Program-made: the position numbers and the translations under genes
The notes under the pieces: model-generated
The model's database searches: none
Seen by the model: the letters and a program-made list of their open reading frames with translations, nothing else
What the model was told of the DNA's origin: nothing
Shown: one piece after another, positions 39,003 to 47,422 of the stretch
How positions within the stretch are numbered: position 1 is the stretch's first letter
Layout: every line of letters begins with the position of its first letter
Assembly: GCA_963843365.1 (NCBI GenBank)
Contig: CAWJKG010000003.1
Span: forward strand, 992,001-1,056,000
DNA length: 64,000 bases
Direction: 5' to 3'
Source of the DNA: Bog-473 sp963843365
GTDB taxonomy: Bacteria; Actinomycetota; Acidimicrobiia; Acidimicrobiales; RAAP-2

Positions 39003-39260
39003 CGACTTTCCTACTGTCTCAACCACAGACCCGGCGAAATTGAAGTACGAGTAAAGATGCTCGTTAGCTGCATCAGGACGGAAAGACCCCGTGGACCTTT
39101 ACTACAGCTTGATGTTGAGTTTTAGTACTATTTGTGTAGGATAGGTGGGAGACTTTGAAGCATTGGCGCCAGCCAGTGTGGAGTCACCCTTGAAATACCA
39201 CCCTTTTAGTGCCGGGACTCTAACTTCGGTCCGTGATCCGGATCAGGAACAGCGTCAGGT

Positions 39261-39292
<32 letters not shown>

Positions 39293-39511
39293 ATGTAACG
39301 GAGGCGCCCAAAGGTTCCCTCAGGCTGGTTGGCAATCAGCTGTCGAGTGCAATGGCAAAAGGGAGCTTGACTGCGAGACCTACAAGTCGAGCAGGTGCGA
39401 AAGCAGGGCATAGTGATCCAGCGGTTGCTTATGGAAGCGCCGTTGCTCAACGGATAAAAGGTACCCCGGGGATAACAGGCTCATCTTCCCCAAGAGTCCA
39501 TATCGACGGGA

Positions 39512-39557
<46 letters not shown>

Positions 39558-39558
39558 C

Positions 39559-39594
<36 letters not shown>

Positions 39595-39628
39595 TACGCG
39601 AGCTGGGTTTAGAACGTCGTGAGACAGT

Positions 39629-40369
39629 GAATTAACCGCGCTGTCTATAAACTTGGCTATTTGCTGGAAACACCGTAAGTATCCTGCGCTACTCGCTCTT
39701 TTAAGGTCGTGGAACACCCGCTCTGTACGGTGCGGGCATGGACGAAGAGAGCAGTGAAAATGCGACAGGTGCGGTCAATCAGCAGGAAAGACTGGAGTCG
39801 TACATAGCCGGATTTGTAGACGGAGAAGGGTGTTTTCACGTAGCGATCCAGAAGAATCCCTGCACGAGAGCCGGTTGGCAACTCGTGCCGGAGTTCCGGA
39901 TCAGCCAAGATGTCGCTCGAGCCAAGGTTTTGGACCTGGCTCGAGCGGTACTGGGCTGTGGATCGCTGCGGGAGAACCATCGTGGATCGAATGACCACAC
40001 GTATGTGTTGGTGGTTCGTCGACGACAGGATCTCCTCGAGAGAGTGATTCCCTTCTTCGAACGAAATCCGTTACTGAGCTGCAAGCAGGATGAGTTCAAC
40101 ACCTTTGCGATGATCGTGAGAGCGATGGCGAATGGTGAACATCTTGCAAAGGAGGGCTTCGAGCGACTCGTCGCCGAAGCGCTCCAGATGAACGGTGGTG
40201 GTCGCTACAGGCGACTTCACCGGGCTCAGAGTCCAGAATCCTCAGAGACCATATGCCAAGCACCTTCACTGAACTGAAGGTGAAGATATGGTCCGATCTG
40301 CATGGCGACATGCAGAGCCAGGCAGAAATGTCCTGGCCCCCGGCCCTTTGGCCGGTGGTAACAGAAATG
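39629..40369 (+). other. group I self-splicing intron in 23S rRNA, site after E. coli U2604
   Basis: 741 nt. P1: 5' exon GACAGU (39623-39628) pairs with guide GCTGTC (39640-39645), including the obligatory U-G at the splice site. P10: exon 2 CGGT (40371-40374) pairs with ACCG (39635-39638). P3: CTTGGC (39652-39657) with GCCAAG (40255-40260). P7: GACCATAT (40247-40254) with ATATGGTC (40286-40293), the latter within the classic S element AAGATATGGTCC. P8: CACCTTCA/TGAAGGTG (40261-40268/40275-40282). P9: TCTGCATG/CATGCAGA with GCGA loop (40297-40316). A second hairpin CCGGCC/GGCCGG follows at 40340-40355. The intron ends in the expected G (40369). P4-P6 were not resolved. Confidence 0.93.
39738..40277 (+). 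CDS. LAGLIDADG homing endonuclease encoded in the 23S intron
   Basis: 179 residues. The single LAGLIDADG motif is YIAGFVDGEG at residues 22-31, with E30 as the metal-binding acidic residue, so the enzyme should act as a homodimer like I-CreI. CFHVAIQKN, EFRISQD, LVVRRRQDLLERVIPFFERNPLL and CKQDEFNTFAMIV follow the fold of that family. It should cut the intron-free 23S gene around the insertion site and drive intron homing. The last ~13 codons overlap the P7 5' strand, P3 3' strand and P8 of the ribozyme; the stop codon lies in the P8 3' strand. Base composition is lower in GC than the surrounding proteins. No clear Shine-Dalgarno. Confidence 0.92.
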   Translation: MDEESSENATGAVNQQERLESYIAGFVDGEGCFHVAIQKNPCTRAGWQLVPEFRISQDVARAKVLDLARAVLGCGSLRENHRGSNDHTYVLVVRRRQDLLERVIPFFERNPLLSCKQDEFNTFAMIVRAMANGEHLAKEGFERLVAEALQMNGGGRYRRLHRAQSPESSETICQAPSLN

Positions 40370-40672
40370 TCGGTCCCTATCCGATGCAGCCGTAGGAGAT
40401 TTGAGAAAGGCTGTCCCTAGTACGAGAGGACCGGGACGGACGTAGCTCTCGTGTGCCAGTTGTCCTGCCAAGGGCACGGCTGGTTTGCGACCTACGGGTG
40501 GGATAAGCGCTGAAAGCATCTAAGTGCGAAGCCCGTTTCGAGATGAAATCTCCCACAGGGTTAACCTGGTAAGGCCCGTGGCTAGACGACCACGTTGATA
40601 GGCCGGAGGTGTAAGTGCAGCAATGCATTCAGCCGACCGGTACTAATCGGCCGAGGGCTTGGAGACCTACTC

Positions 40673-40691
40673 GCTCGTGCTCGCTTTGGAA
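40673..40691 (+). other. 3' strand of the 23S rRNA processing stem
   Basis: GCTCGTGCTCGCTTTGGAA pairs perfectly with 36792-36810 in the 16S-23S spacer. Confidence 0.85.
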
Positions 40692-40771
40692 CGCTCAGGG
40701 GCTGCCTAATCGCAGCCTCACGCGTTGACCCTGCCCGTGAATCGGGACGTGGTGTCATGCGGAGTGCAAGG

Positions 40772-40891
40772 TTTCCGGTGGCCATGGCGGCGGGGAAACA
40801 CCCGTTCCCATTCCGAACACGGCAGTTAAGCCCGCCCGCGCCGATGGTACTTGGGGGGAGGCCCCCTGGGAGAGTAGGTCGCCGCCGGGAT
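40772..40891 (+). rRNA. rrf: 5S ribosomal RNA
   Basis: About 120 nt. TTTCCGGTGGCCATGGCGGC at the 5' end pairs with GTCGCCGCCGGGA at the 3' end (helix I); CCCATTCCGAACACGGCAG and CGCCGATGGTACT are the conserved loop B/C and E regions. Ends estimated. Follows 23S by about 100 nt. Confidence 0.95.
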
Positions 40892-40896
40892 TTCTC

Positions 40897-40935
40897 ACGA
40901 AACCCCCTCTGAGCTTCGGCTCGAGGGGGTTTCGT
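40897..40935 (+). terminator. rRNA operon terminator
   Basis: ACGAAACCCCCTC... pairs with ...GAGGGGGTTTCGT around a GAGC-TTCG-GCTC stem-loop with one bulged T; 17 base pairs and a stable UUCG tetraloop. Six bases after 5S. The U-tract is short, but the stem itself ends in TTTCG. Confidence 0.88.
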
Positions 40936-41094
40936 CGGTTCTGGGCCCAGGCGGTCCCTCGCGGGTCATGGCGGATCAGTGCGAGTCACCCATGGTCATC
41001 GTGTAGTCATCGTGGCCGCGCTCGTGCTGACCGACGAGCGGCGGCGAGGCCCGCGACCGGATGTCGCCGACCCGGGCCTCGGCAACCCGGACCC

Positions 41095-41100
41095 TAGAAT
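41095..41100 (+). promoter_or_regulatory. -10-like TAGAAT of the TPR gene
   Basis: Near-consensus TAGAAT exactly six bases before the ATG at 41107; predicts a leaderless mRNA. Confidence 0.55.
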
Positions 41101-41106
41101 CACCTG

Positions 41107-42691
41107 ATGCCTCAGAACTCCTCCCAGCCGAATCGGCGCGCCTCCTCGGCGCGCTCGGGTGGGGCCCCACGTCCGGCTCGTTCCGGCAGCGGAGGGCAGC
41201 GGAGCGGGGGTGGCACGGGCCGACCGTCATCCCGCAGTGGTGCGGGTCGACCCTCGTCTCGAGCGGGCACGGGTGGTTCGACCAGGAGTACTGGCGCGAG
41301 TCGAAGCAAGGGAGCGGGACAGCGTTCAGGAAAGCCGTCGGGCCAAGGGGGGCGCACCCGCTCTTCCTCCAGTGGTGGGGCCGACAGCGCACGCTCGGGC
41401 GCGCCCAGATCCGGCGCAGCGCGGCCGAGCGCACCCAGATCCGGCGCACCCCGTGGGCGTTCGACGGACGAGCGAACCGGCCGGGACGGCGGATCCCGGC
41501 CACCGCGCCGCCCGTCGACCTCTCGTGACGGCGGTCGGACGGGCCGACCCAGCACCGGTGGACGGCCCCGCACCCGCACCGACAGCGCCGGCCGGACCGA
41601 CCGGACCGACCGCCCCACCCGGACCGACCGCCCCACCCGCGACGAGCGCCCCCCGCTCCCGCGCAAGGCGGCCGGCTGGGGCAACGTGGCCAGGCGAGGC
41701 GCCCACCAGGTCAACCGCCGGGGCGAGGAGGACGGCGAGCGCAGCTGGGACGATTCGGGCGAGCGCGAACGAGAGCGGGACCGACGTCGGAGTGCGCCCA
41801 AGGGCAAGCCCGCCACGCAGTGGATGCGGGACGACGGAGCGGGGGAGTGGGCGGACGCGGACGCGGGCACGACGCCCCGCACGCGCAGGAAGCGCAGCGC
41901 AGCCACGGGCGGCACCGCCGCGGAGGCGGTCGCCGCCCTGGCACAACGCCACGCACTGCCACCGGAGATCGCCACCGACATCCGCAACGCGGCCGACGTC
42001 GCCACGGCCCGCCACCGTGAGCACCTGGTCGAGCGGGCCGAATCCGCCTACGGCGCCTACCAGCGCGGGCGCTTCCAAGATGCGATGCGGGCCATCAAGC
42101 CCGTGGCCGACGAGGCGCCGGGTGTGGCCGGCGTGCGGGAGCTGGCCGGGCTCGCCGCCTACCGCTGCGGGCGCTGGCGTTCGGCGGCGAGCCACCTGGA
42201 GGCCTTCGGCCGGCTGAGCGATTCGATCGAGCACCTGCCCGTGCTCATGGACTGCCAGCGGGCGCTGCACAAGCCCAAGAAGGTGGCGGCGTTGTGGGCG
42301 GAGCTGCGGCAGAGCTCGCCCGATCCCGACGTGCTGGCCGAGGGCCGCATTGTGGCCTCGGCCTCACTGGCCGACGCCGGCGACCTCCCCGGCGCCATCG
42401 CCATGCTCTCGACGGCGGGCGCGTCCAAGGCGCTGCGCAACCCGTCCGAGCGCCACGTACGCCAGTGGTACCTCCTGGCCGATCTGTACGAGCGGGCGGG
42501 TGACGTGCCCCGGGCGCGGGAATACTTCGAGCGGGTGTTCCGCACCGATCCCGAGGCCTACGACGTGGCCGAGCGCCTCCGTGGCCTGGGCCCGGACCGT
42601 CCCACCCGGCCCCGACGCACGAGAACGCCGGCCTCGGCCAAGAAGGGGCCGACTCGACCAGAAGGGGCCGACCTCGACCAAGAAGGCCTGA
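41107..42691 (+). CDS. TPR protein with long disordered basic N-terminus, apparent indel near the 3' end
   Basis: About 528 residues. Residues 1-~270 are low-complexity Ser, Arg, Gly, Thr and Pro with repeats such as RTDRPTRTDRPTRDERPP and clusters of SRSGAGRPSSRAG. Residues ~275-500 are helical repeats of TPR type (AESAYGAYQRGRFQDAMRAI, AAYRCGRWRSAASHLEAFGR, LLADLYERAGDVPRAREYF). The frame as given runs on into the opposite gene. Two missing bases near 42652-42662, one in a C-run and one in an A-run, would restore a KKGPTST-KKGPTST-KKA end with TGA at 42689-42691. Function unknown; TPR domains suggest protein binding, the basic tail nucleic-acid or envelope contact. Confidence 0.7.
41602..41637. 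repeat. two tandem 18-bp repeats inside the TPR gene
   Basis: CGGACCGACCGCCCCACC at 41602-41619 and again at 41620-41637, encoding the RTDRPT repeat of the disordered region. Likely to expand or contract. Confidence 0.85.
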
Positions 42692-42697
42692 TCCCGC

Positions 42698-44011
42698 CTA
42701 CGGCGCAGCCGTCGTCGGGGTGGCCGCGGTCGTCGGTGTCGTCGTCGGTGCGCCGGGAGCCGCCGTGGTCGTGGTCGTCGCCGGCGCAGTGGTCGTCGTC
42801 GTGGTGGTCGGTGGGGGCGCCGTCCCGAAGTCGGGCCCTACCACCGTCACGAGCGTCCCGATCGGGGTGAGCGGCCACACCAGGGCGGCGTTGGCGTAGC
42901 TCATCTCGACGCAGCCGTTGCTCTGCGGGGTCCCGTAGGTGGCGCGGATGAACCCGTGCAGTGCGTCGCCGCCGTTGAAGTAGCTGGCGTACGGGACGTT
43001 GGGGTCGTCGTAGGTGGAGCCGTCGACGTTGGTGCCCTTCATCTCCGAGTAGCGCACGTGCTCGAACACGGCGTAGTTGCCGTCCGTCGTGTCCGCCCCG
43101 GGCGCGCCGCTGTTGACCGGGACGGTGTATTGGGCGGCGCCGTTGTTCCACAAGGTGAGCGACTGCGGGACCGTCTTGTTCACGAGGACGTAGACGTAAG
43201 GGGTCGCGCTCGGCTTGTTGTTGATCTCGTCGTTGATCAGCGCCGTCCAGACCGAGGGGCCCGGGATCCCGTCCACGCCGAGGTTGTTCTGGGTCTCGAA
43301 GGCCTCCACGGCGGCCTTGGTCAGCTCGGTCATGCTTCCCTGGGTCCACAGCGACGTCAGCTGGGTGGGGAGATTGGGCCAGCGCCAGGAGAAGGTTCCC
43401 GCCTGGTCCTCGGCCAGATCGGCCCTGGGGGGGGTGGGCCCGGCGGGGGAGAAGCCCACGGGCAGGTAGTTCAGCTCTGCCAGCAACTGCTGCAGCCGGA
43501 GCGTGTCGCCGGCGGCCACGCCGAAGGCGACGGAGTGCGACGCCGCCAGGACGGCGCCGCCCGTGGAGCGCAGGCCGTTCGTCCCGCCCGGGATCGTGAC
43601 CACCTCCTGCGAGGAGGGGATGAGGGGGGAGTCGAGGTCGTAGGTCAGTGTGGTGGCGGCCGTCTGCACCCACTTGCCGGCGATGGCCGGGGCGAGTGTG
43701 GGCTGGGCCTGCGTGAGCGAGACCGGGGCGGAGAACTGCAGCGAGATGGAGGTGTTGGCCGGCACGTTCTGTGTTCCCGCCGCGGGACTCGTGGACTGCA
43801 GGGCGAACGTGGGCCGACCCGAGTCCCCGCCACCGGAGCCCGACCTCCTCGATGAACGGGACCCCCCGCCGGCGGACCCGGAGTGCTGCGGCGAGGACCC
43901 CCCGAGGGTGAACAGCAGCAGCACGGCGACGACGATCACCACGGCGCCCACCAGGAGTATCCACGGGCGCAGGCGCAACGGCCTGCCCGCCCTGGACTCG
44001 AGAACGTTCAT
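42698..44011 (-). CDS. membrane-anchored L,D-transpeptidase (YkuD) with peptidoglycan-binding domain
   Basis: 437 residues. An N-terminal membrane anchor (PWILLVGAVVIVVAVLLLFTL, residues ~17-37 in part) is followed by a Gly/Ser linker, an Ig-like BIG domain (SPAAGTQNVPANTSISLQFSA), a PG_binding_1 region (LTKAAVEAFETQNNLGVDGIPG) and the YkuD domain. The catalytic motif is HGFIRATYGTPQSNGCVEMS, with Cys in SNGC where SHGC is commoner. A Thr/Pro-rich tail ends the protein. It should make 3-3 crosslinks in peptidoglycan outside the membrane. The ATG at 44011 gives the N-in anchor; an upstream start at 44080 only adds charged residues. Convergent with the TPR gene, 6 bp apart. Confidence 0.88.
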   Translation of the reverse strand: MNVLESRAGRPLRLRPWILLVGAVVIVVAVLLLFTLGGSSPQHSGSAGGGSRSSRRSGSGGGDSGRPTFALQSTSPAAGTQNVPANTSISLQFSAPVSLTQAQPTLAPAIAGKWVQTAATTLTYDLDSPLIPSSQEVVTIPGGTNGLRSTGGAVLAASHSVAFGVAAGDTLRLQQLLAELNYLPVGFSPAGPTPPRADLAEDQAGTFSWRWPNLPTQLTSLWTQGSMTELTKAAVEAFETQNNLGVDGIPGPSVWTALINDEINNKPSATPYVYVLVNKTVPQSLTLWNNGAAQYTVPVNSGAPGADTTDGNYAVFEHVRYSEMKGTNVDGSTYDDPNVPYASYFNGGDALHGFIRATYGTPQSNGCVEMSYANAALVWPLTPIGTLVTVVGPDFGTAPPPTTTTTTTAPATTTTTAAPGAPTTTPTTAATPTTAAP

Positions 44012-44179
44012 GACCTCCGCTCGCTCAAGACGTCGCCTCTCGGCATCCAATCGGCACCCGTCAGCGTATGGGCCGAACACGGGTGCAGTGCGTCAAGGGC
44101 TGCGGAATTGTGGTGAATTCCCGGCGTCATCGGGGTGACAGGTCCACGCCGACCCCCGGGGGCCCAACCGGGCCTCCGG

Positions 44180-44185
44180 TAGCAT
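44180..44185 (+). promoter_or_regulatory. -10-like TAGCAT of fbaB
   Basis: TAGCAT seven bases before the ATG at 44193; supports that start over the ATG at 44184, which overlaps the hexamer. Confidence 0.45.
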
Positions 44186-44192
44186 GACGCAC

Positions 44193-45269
44193 ATGAGCAC
44201 CAGCACTTCGAGCAGCGGCACCGACCTCCAGGCGCTTCTGGGTGACGAAGCGGACAGCCTCCTCGGCCACACGGCGAAGGCCTTCCCCGCCGAGCACCTG
44301 ACGCTCCCCGGACCGAACTACCTGAGCGAGGTGTTCACCGACAGCGACCGCAATCCCACGGTGCTGCGCAATCTCGGCTCCATGTTCGACCACGGACGGC
44401 TCGGTGGCACCGGCTACCTGTCGATCCTGCCGGTGGACCAGGGCATCGAGCACTCGGCGGCGGCCAGCTTCTCGAAGAACCCCGCCTACTTCGATCCGCT
44501 GAACCTCCTGGAGCTCGCGCTCGCCGGCGAGTGCAACGCCGTGGCCACCACGCTGGGCACGCTGGGGCTCGCCTCGCGCAAGTACGTGCACCGCATCCCC
44601 TTCATCGTGAAGCTGAACCACAACGCGTTCCTGCACGTGCCCAACACGTACGACCAGATCATGTTCGGCTCGGTGCAGCAGGCGGCCGACCTCGGCGCCG
44701 TCGGGGTGGGGGCCACCATCTACTTCGGCTCCGACGACATGGACCGCGAGCTGCAGCAGGTGTCCGAGGCGTTCGCCGAGGCGCACCGCCTCGGCATGTT
44801 CACCGTGCTGTGGTGCTACCTCCGCAACGCGGCCTTCCAGAAGGACGGCGTCAACTACGAGGTCTCGGCCGACCTGACGGGTCAGGCCAACCACATGGGC
44901 GTCACGATCGAGGCGGACATCATCAAGCAGAAGCAGCCGGAGAACAACGGCGGCTACAACGCCATCGGCTTCGGGCGGACCGACCCGCTCGTCTACGACC
45001 AGCTGACCACCGACAACCCGATCGACCTCACCCGCTGGCAGGTCGTGAACTGCTACGCCGGCCGCATCGGCCTCATCAACTCCGGCGGCGACTCCAAGGG
45101 CGACAGCGACCTGGCCCAGGCGGTCCGCACCGCCGTCATCAACAAGCGCGCCGGGGGCATGGGCCTGATCGTCGGGCGCAAGGCCTTCCAGCGCCCGCTG
45201 GCCGAGGGCGCCGCGCTCATCCACAGCATCCAGGACGTGTACCTCAACAAGGACGTCACGGTCGCCTGA
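44193..45269 (+). CDS. fbaB: class I fructose-bisphosphate aldolase (FbaB/DhnA type)
   Basis: Schiff-base aldolase of glycolysis and gluconeogenesis, metal-independent. 358 residues. ILPVDQGIEHSAAASFSKNP, PFIVKLNHNAF, WCYLRNAAFQKDGVNYEVSA, LTGQANHMGVTIEADIIKQK and RAGGMGLIVGRKAFQRPL follow E. coli FbaB closely from memory. Actinobacteria more often use class II enzymes, so this may be the only or an accessory aldolase. A GC-rich inverted repeat GGCCCCC-TGAC-GGGGGCC at about 45304 may end the transcript. Confidence 0.93.
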   Translation: MSTSTSSSGTDLQALLGDEADSLLGHTAKAFPAEHLTLPGPNYLSEVFTDSDRNPTVLRNLGSMFDHGRLGGTGYLSILPVDQGIEHSAAASFSKNPAYFDPLNLLELALAGECNAVATTLGTLGLASRKYVHRIPFIVKLNHNAFLHVPNTYDQIMFGSVQQAADLGAVGVGATIYFGSDDMDRELQQVSEAFAEAHRLGMFTVLWCYLRNAAFQKDGVNYEVSADLTGQANHMGVTIEADIIKQKQPENNGGYNAIGFGRTDPLVYDQLTTDNPIDLTRWQVVNCYAGRIGLINSGGDSKGDSDLAQAVRTAVINKRAGGMGLIVGRKAFQRPLAEGAALIHSIQDVYLNKDVTVA

Positions 45270-45544
45270 TCAGCCCCGCCGCCGTCACTCCCACGGGCGC
45301 GCCGGCCCCCTGACGGGGGGCCGCCTCGACCGGTTGCCACCGATCGTTGCGGAGGACGGGACCCCTCAGCCCCGCCGGAACCGTCACATGAAGACTCGAT
45401 GAAGAAGACCCCCTGCGGGCCGGGGTTAGGATTCCCCACACGAGCAATTCGGACGCAGGGTGCCGCGCGCCGCCGCGGCAGGTGCGTTGGCCCGCTGGAG
45501 TGAGCCAAACCCCTCGACGTCCACGAGACGAGACGAGGCAACCC
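45270..45544. other. fbaB-korA gap: hairpin, direct repeats, no gene
   Basis: 275 bp. It contains the hairpin GGCCCCCTGACGGGGGGCC (about 45304-45322), a possible fbaB terminator without U-tract. Next come two 11-nt units at 45385-45406 with shared ATGAAGA cores, and TAGGAT (45427-45432), a possible -10 about 118 bp before korA. Confidence 0.45.
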
Positions 45545-47422
45545 GTGGCATCGGGAACGCAACACGAAACAGAGGTATTGGACCAGGTCATCGTGCGTTT
45601 TGCCGGCGACTCCGGCGACGGCATGCAGCTGACGGGCGACCGCTTCACCACGAGCAGCGCCCTCCTGGGCAACGACCTCTCCACCTTCCCCGACTTCCCG
45701 GCGGAAATCCGCGCGCCGGCCGGCACCGTGAACGGTGTGTCGGCCTTCCAGGTCCACATCTCGGACCACGACATCCTCACGCCGGGGGATTCGCCCAACG
45801 TCCTGGTGGCCATGAACCCGGCCGCCCTCAAGGCCAACATCGAGCTGATGGCCAAGGGGACCGTGCTGATCGTCAACAGCGACTCCTTCGAGGAGCGTGA
45901 CCTGGCCAAGGCCGGCTACGCCGAGAATCCCCTGACCGACGGCTCGCTGGCGGCGTACACCGTCTACGAGGTGCCGATGACCTCCATCACCCAGGAGGTC
46001 TGCAAGGAGGCCGGGGTGAAGCCCCGTGACGCCGAGCGCTCCAAGAACTTCTTCGCCCTGGGCCTGATCAGCTGGATGTACACCCGCCCCATTGAGCCCA
46101 CCATCGAGTGGATCACCGAGCGCTTCGGCGCCCGGCCCCAGGTGGCCGACGCCAACACGCGGGCCTTCCGGGCCGGCTACGACTTCGGCGAGACGGCCGA
46201 GCTGTTCGAGTCCAATTACGAGGTCCGCCCCGCCGCCTTCGAGAAGGGCGAATACGTCCAGGTCACCGGGAACCAGGCCCTGGCCTGGGGCCTGATCGCC
46301 GCCGCCCGGCTCGCCGGCCTGCCACTCTTCCTCGGGAGCTACCCGATCACACCCGCCTCTGACATTTTGCACGAGCTGAGCCGGCGCAAGGAGTTCGGCG
46401 TGCGCACCTTCCAGGCCGAGGACGAGATCGCCGGGATCGGCGCCGCCCTGGGCGCGTCCTTCGGAGGCGCGCTCGGCGTCACCACGACCAGCGGACCTGG
46501 CCTCGACCTCAAGTCGGAGACGCTCGGCCTGGCCATCAACCTCGAGCTGCCGCTGGTGCTCGTCGACGTGCAGCGCGGCGGACCCTCGACCGGCCTCCCG
46601 ACCAAGACGGAGCAGGCCGACCTCCTGCACGCCATGTACGGGCGCCACGGCGAGGCGCCGTTGCCGATCCTGGCGCCGCAGACCCCCAGCGACTGTTTCG
46701 CCGTGGCCATCGAGGCGGTCCGCCTCGCCGTGAAGTACCGCACGCCGGTCATTGTGCTGTCGGACGGCTACCTGGCCAACGGGGCCGAGCCCTGGCGGCT
46801 GCCCGACCTCGACGCGCTGGCGCCCATTGAGCCCGACTTCGCCACCAAGCCCAACCATGCGGACGAGGAGGGGAACGAGACGTTCTGGCCCTACGTGCGC
46901 GACCCCGAGACGCTGGCGCGCCCCTGGGCGCCGCCCGGCCTTCCGGGGCTCGAGCACCGCATCGGCGGGCTCGAGAAGGCGGACGGCACCGGGAACGTCT
47001 CCTACGACGGCGTGAACCACGAGCGCATGGTGCACCTGCGGCGGGACAAGATCGCCGGCATCGCCGCGGACATCCCCCCGGTGGAGGTCAACGACGAGAC
47101 CGGCGACGCCCAGCTCCTGCTCGTGAGCTGGGGCTCCACCTACGCCGCCGTGGCGGCGGGCGTGAAGCGCGTCAGGGCCCGCGGCATGAAGGTGGCCCAC
47201 GTGCACCTGCGCCACCTCTCGCCGCTGCCGTCCAACCTGGGCGACGTGCTGCAGCGCTACACCCAGGTCCTCGTCCCCGAGGTGAACCTGGGCCAGCTCA
47301 GTCGCATTTTGCGCGCGGAGTACCTGGTCGACGCCCAGACCATGTCCAAGATGCAGGGCGTGCCGTTCCGCGTCGGAGAGATCGAGGCAGCCATCACCGC
47401 GCTGCTCGGAGGGAAGTCATGA
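45545..47422 (+). CDS. korA: 2-oxoglutarate:ferredoxin oxidoreductase subunit alpha (gamma-alpha fusion)
   Basis: Oxidative decarboxylation of 2-oxoglutarate to succinyl-CoA with ferredoxin as acceptor, replacing or supplementing the NAD-linked dehydrogenase. 625 residues. The N-terminal gamma domain (VIVRFAGDSGDGMQLTGDRF, ~10-190) is fused to the pyrimidine-binding alpha domain (LGSYPITPASDILHELSRR, FQAEDEIAGIGAALGASFGG, TTSGPGLDLKSE, RGGPSTGLPTKTEQADL). The GTG at 45545 is chosen because the preceding residues are not conserved. The last four bases overlap korB (ATGA). Confidence 0.94.
   Translation: MASGTQHETEVLDQVIVRFAGDSGDGMQLTGDRFTTSSALLGNDLSTFPDFPAEIRAPAGTVNGVSAFQVHISDHDILTPGDSPNVLVAMNPAALKANIELMAKGTVLIVNSDSFEERDLAKAGYAENPLTDGSLAAYTVYEVPMTSITQEVCKEAGVKPRDAERSKNFFALGLISWMYTRPIEPTIEWITERFGARPQVADANTRAFRAGYDFGETAELFESNYEVRPAAFEKGEYVQVTGNQALAWGLIAAARLAGLPLFLGSYPITPASDILHELSRRKEFGVRTFQAEDEIAGIGAALGASFGGALGVTTTSGPGLDLKSETLGLAINLELPLVLVDVQRGGPSTGLPTKTEQADLLHAMYGRHGEAPLPILAPQTPSDCFAVAIEAVRLAVKYRTPVIVLSDGYLANGAEPWRLPDLDALAPIEPDFATKPNHADEEGNETFWPYVRDPETLARPWAPPGLPGLEHRIGGLEKADGTGNVSYDGVNHERMVHLRRDKIAGIAADIPPVEVNDETGDAQLLLVSWGSTYAAVAAGVKRVRARGMKVAHVHLRHLSPLPSNLGDVLQRYTQVLVPEVNLGQLSRILRAEYLVDAQTMSKMQGVPFRVGEIEAAITALLGGKS

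Noticed and set aside
39629..40369. Insert in 23S as an intervening sequence (IVS) removed by RNase III without ligation
   Set aside because: IVS elements are long hairpins at other helices; here P1, P7 and the S element of a group I ribozyme and a homing endonuclease are present.
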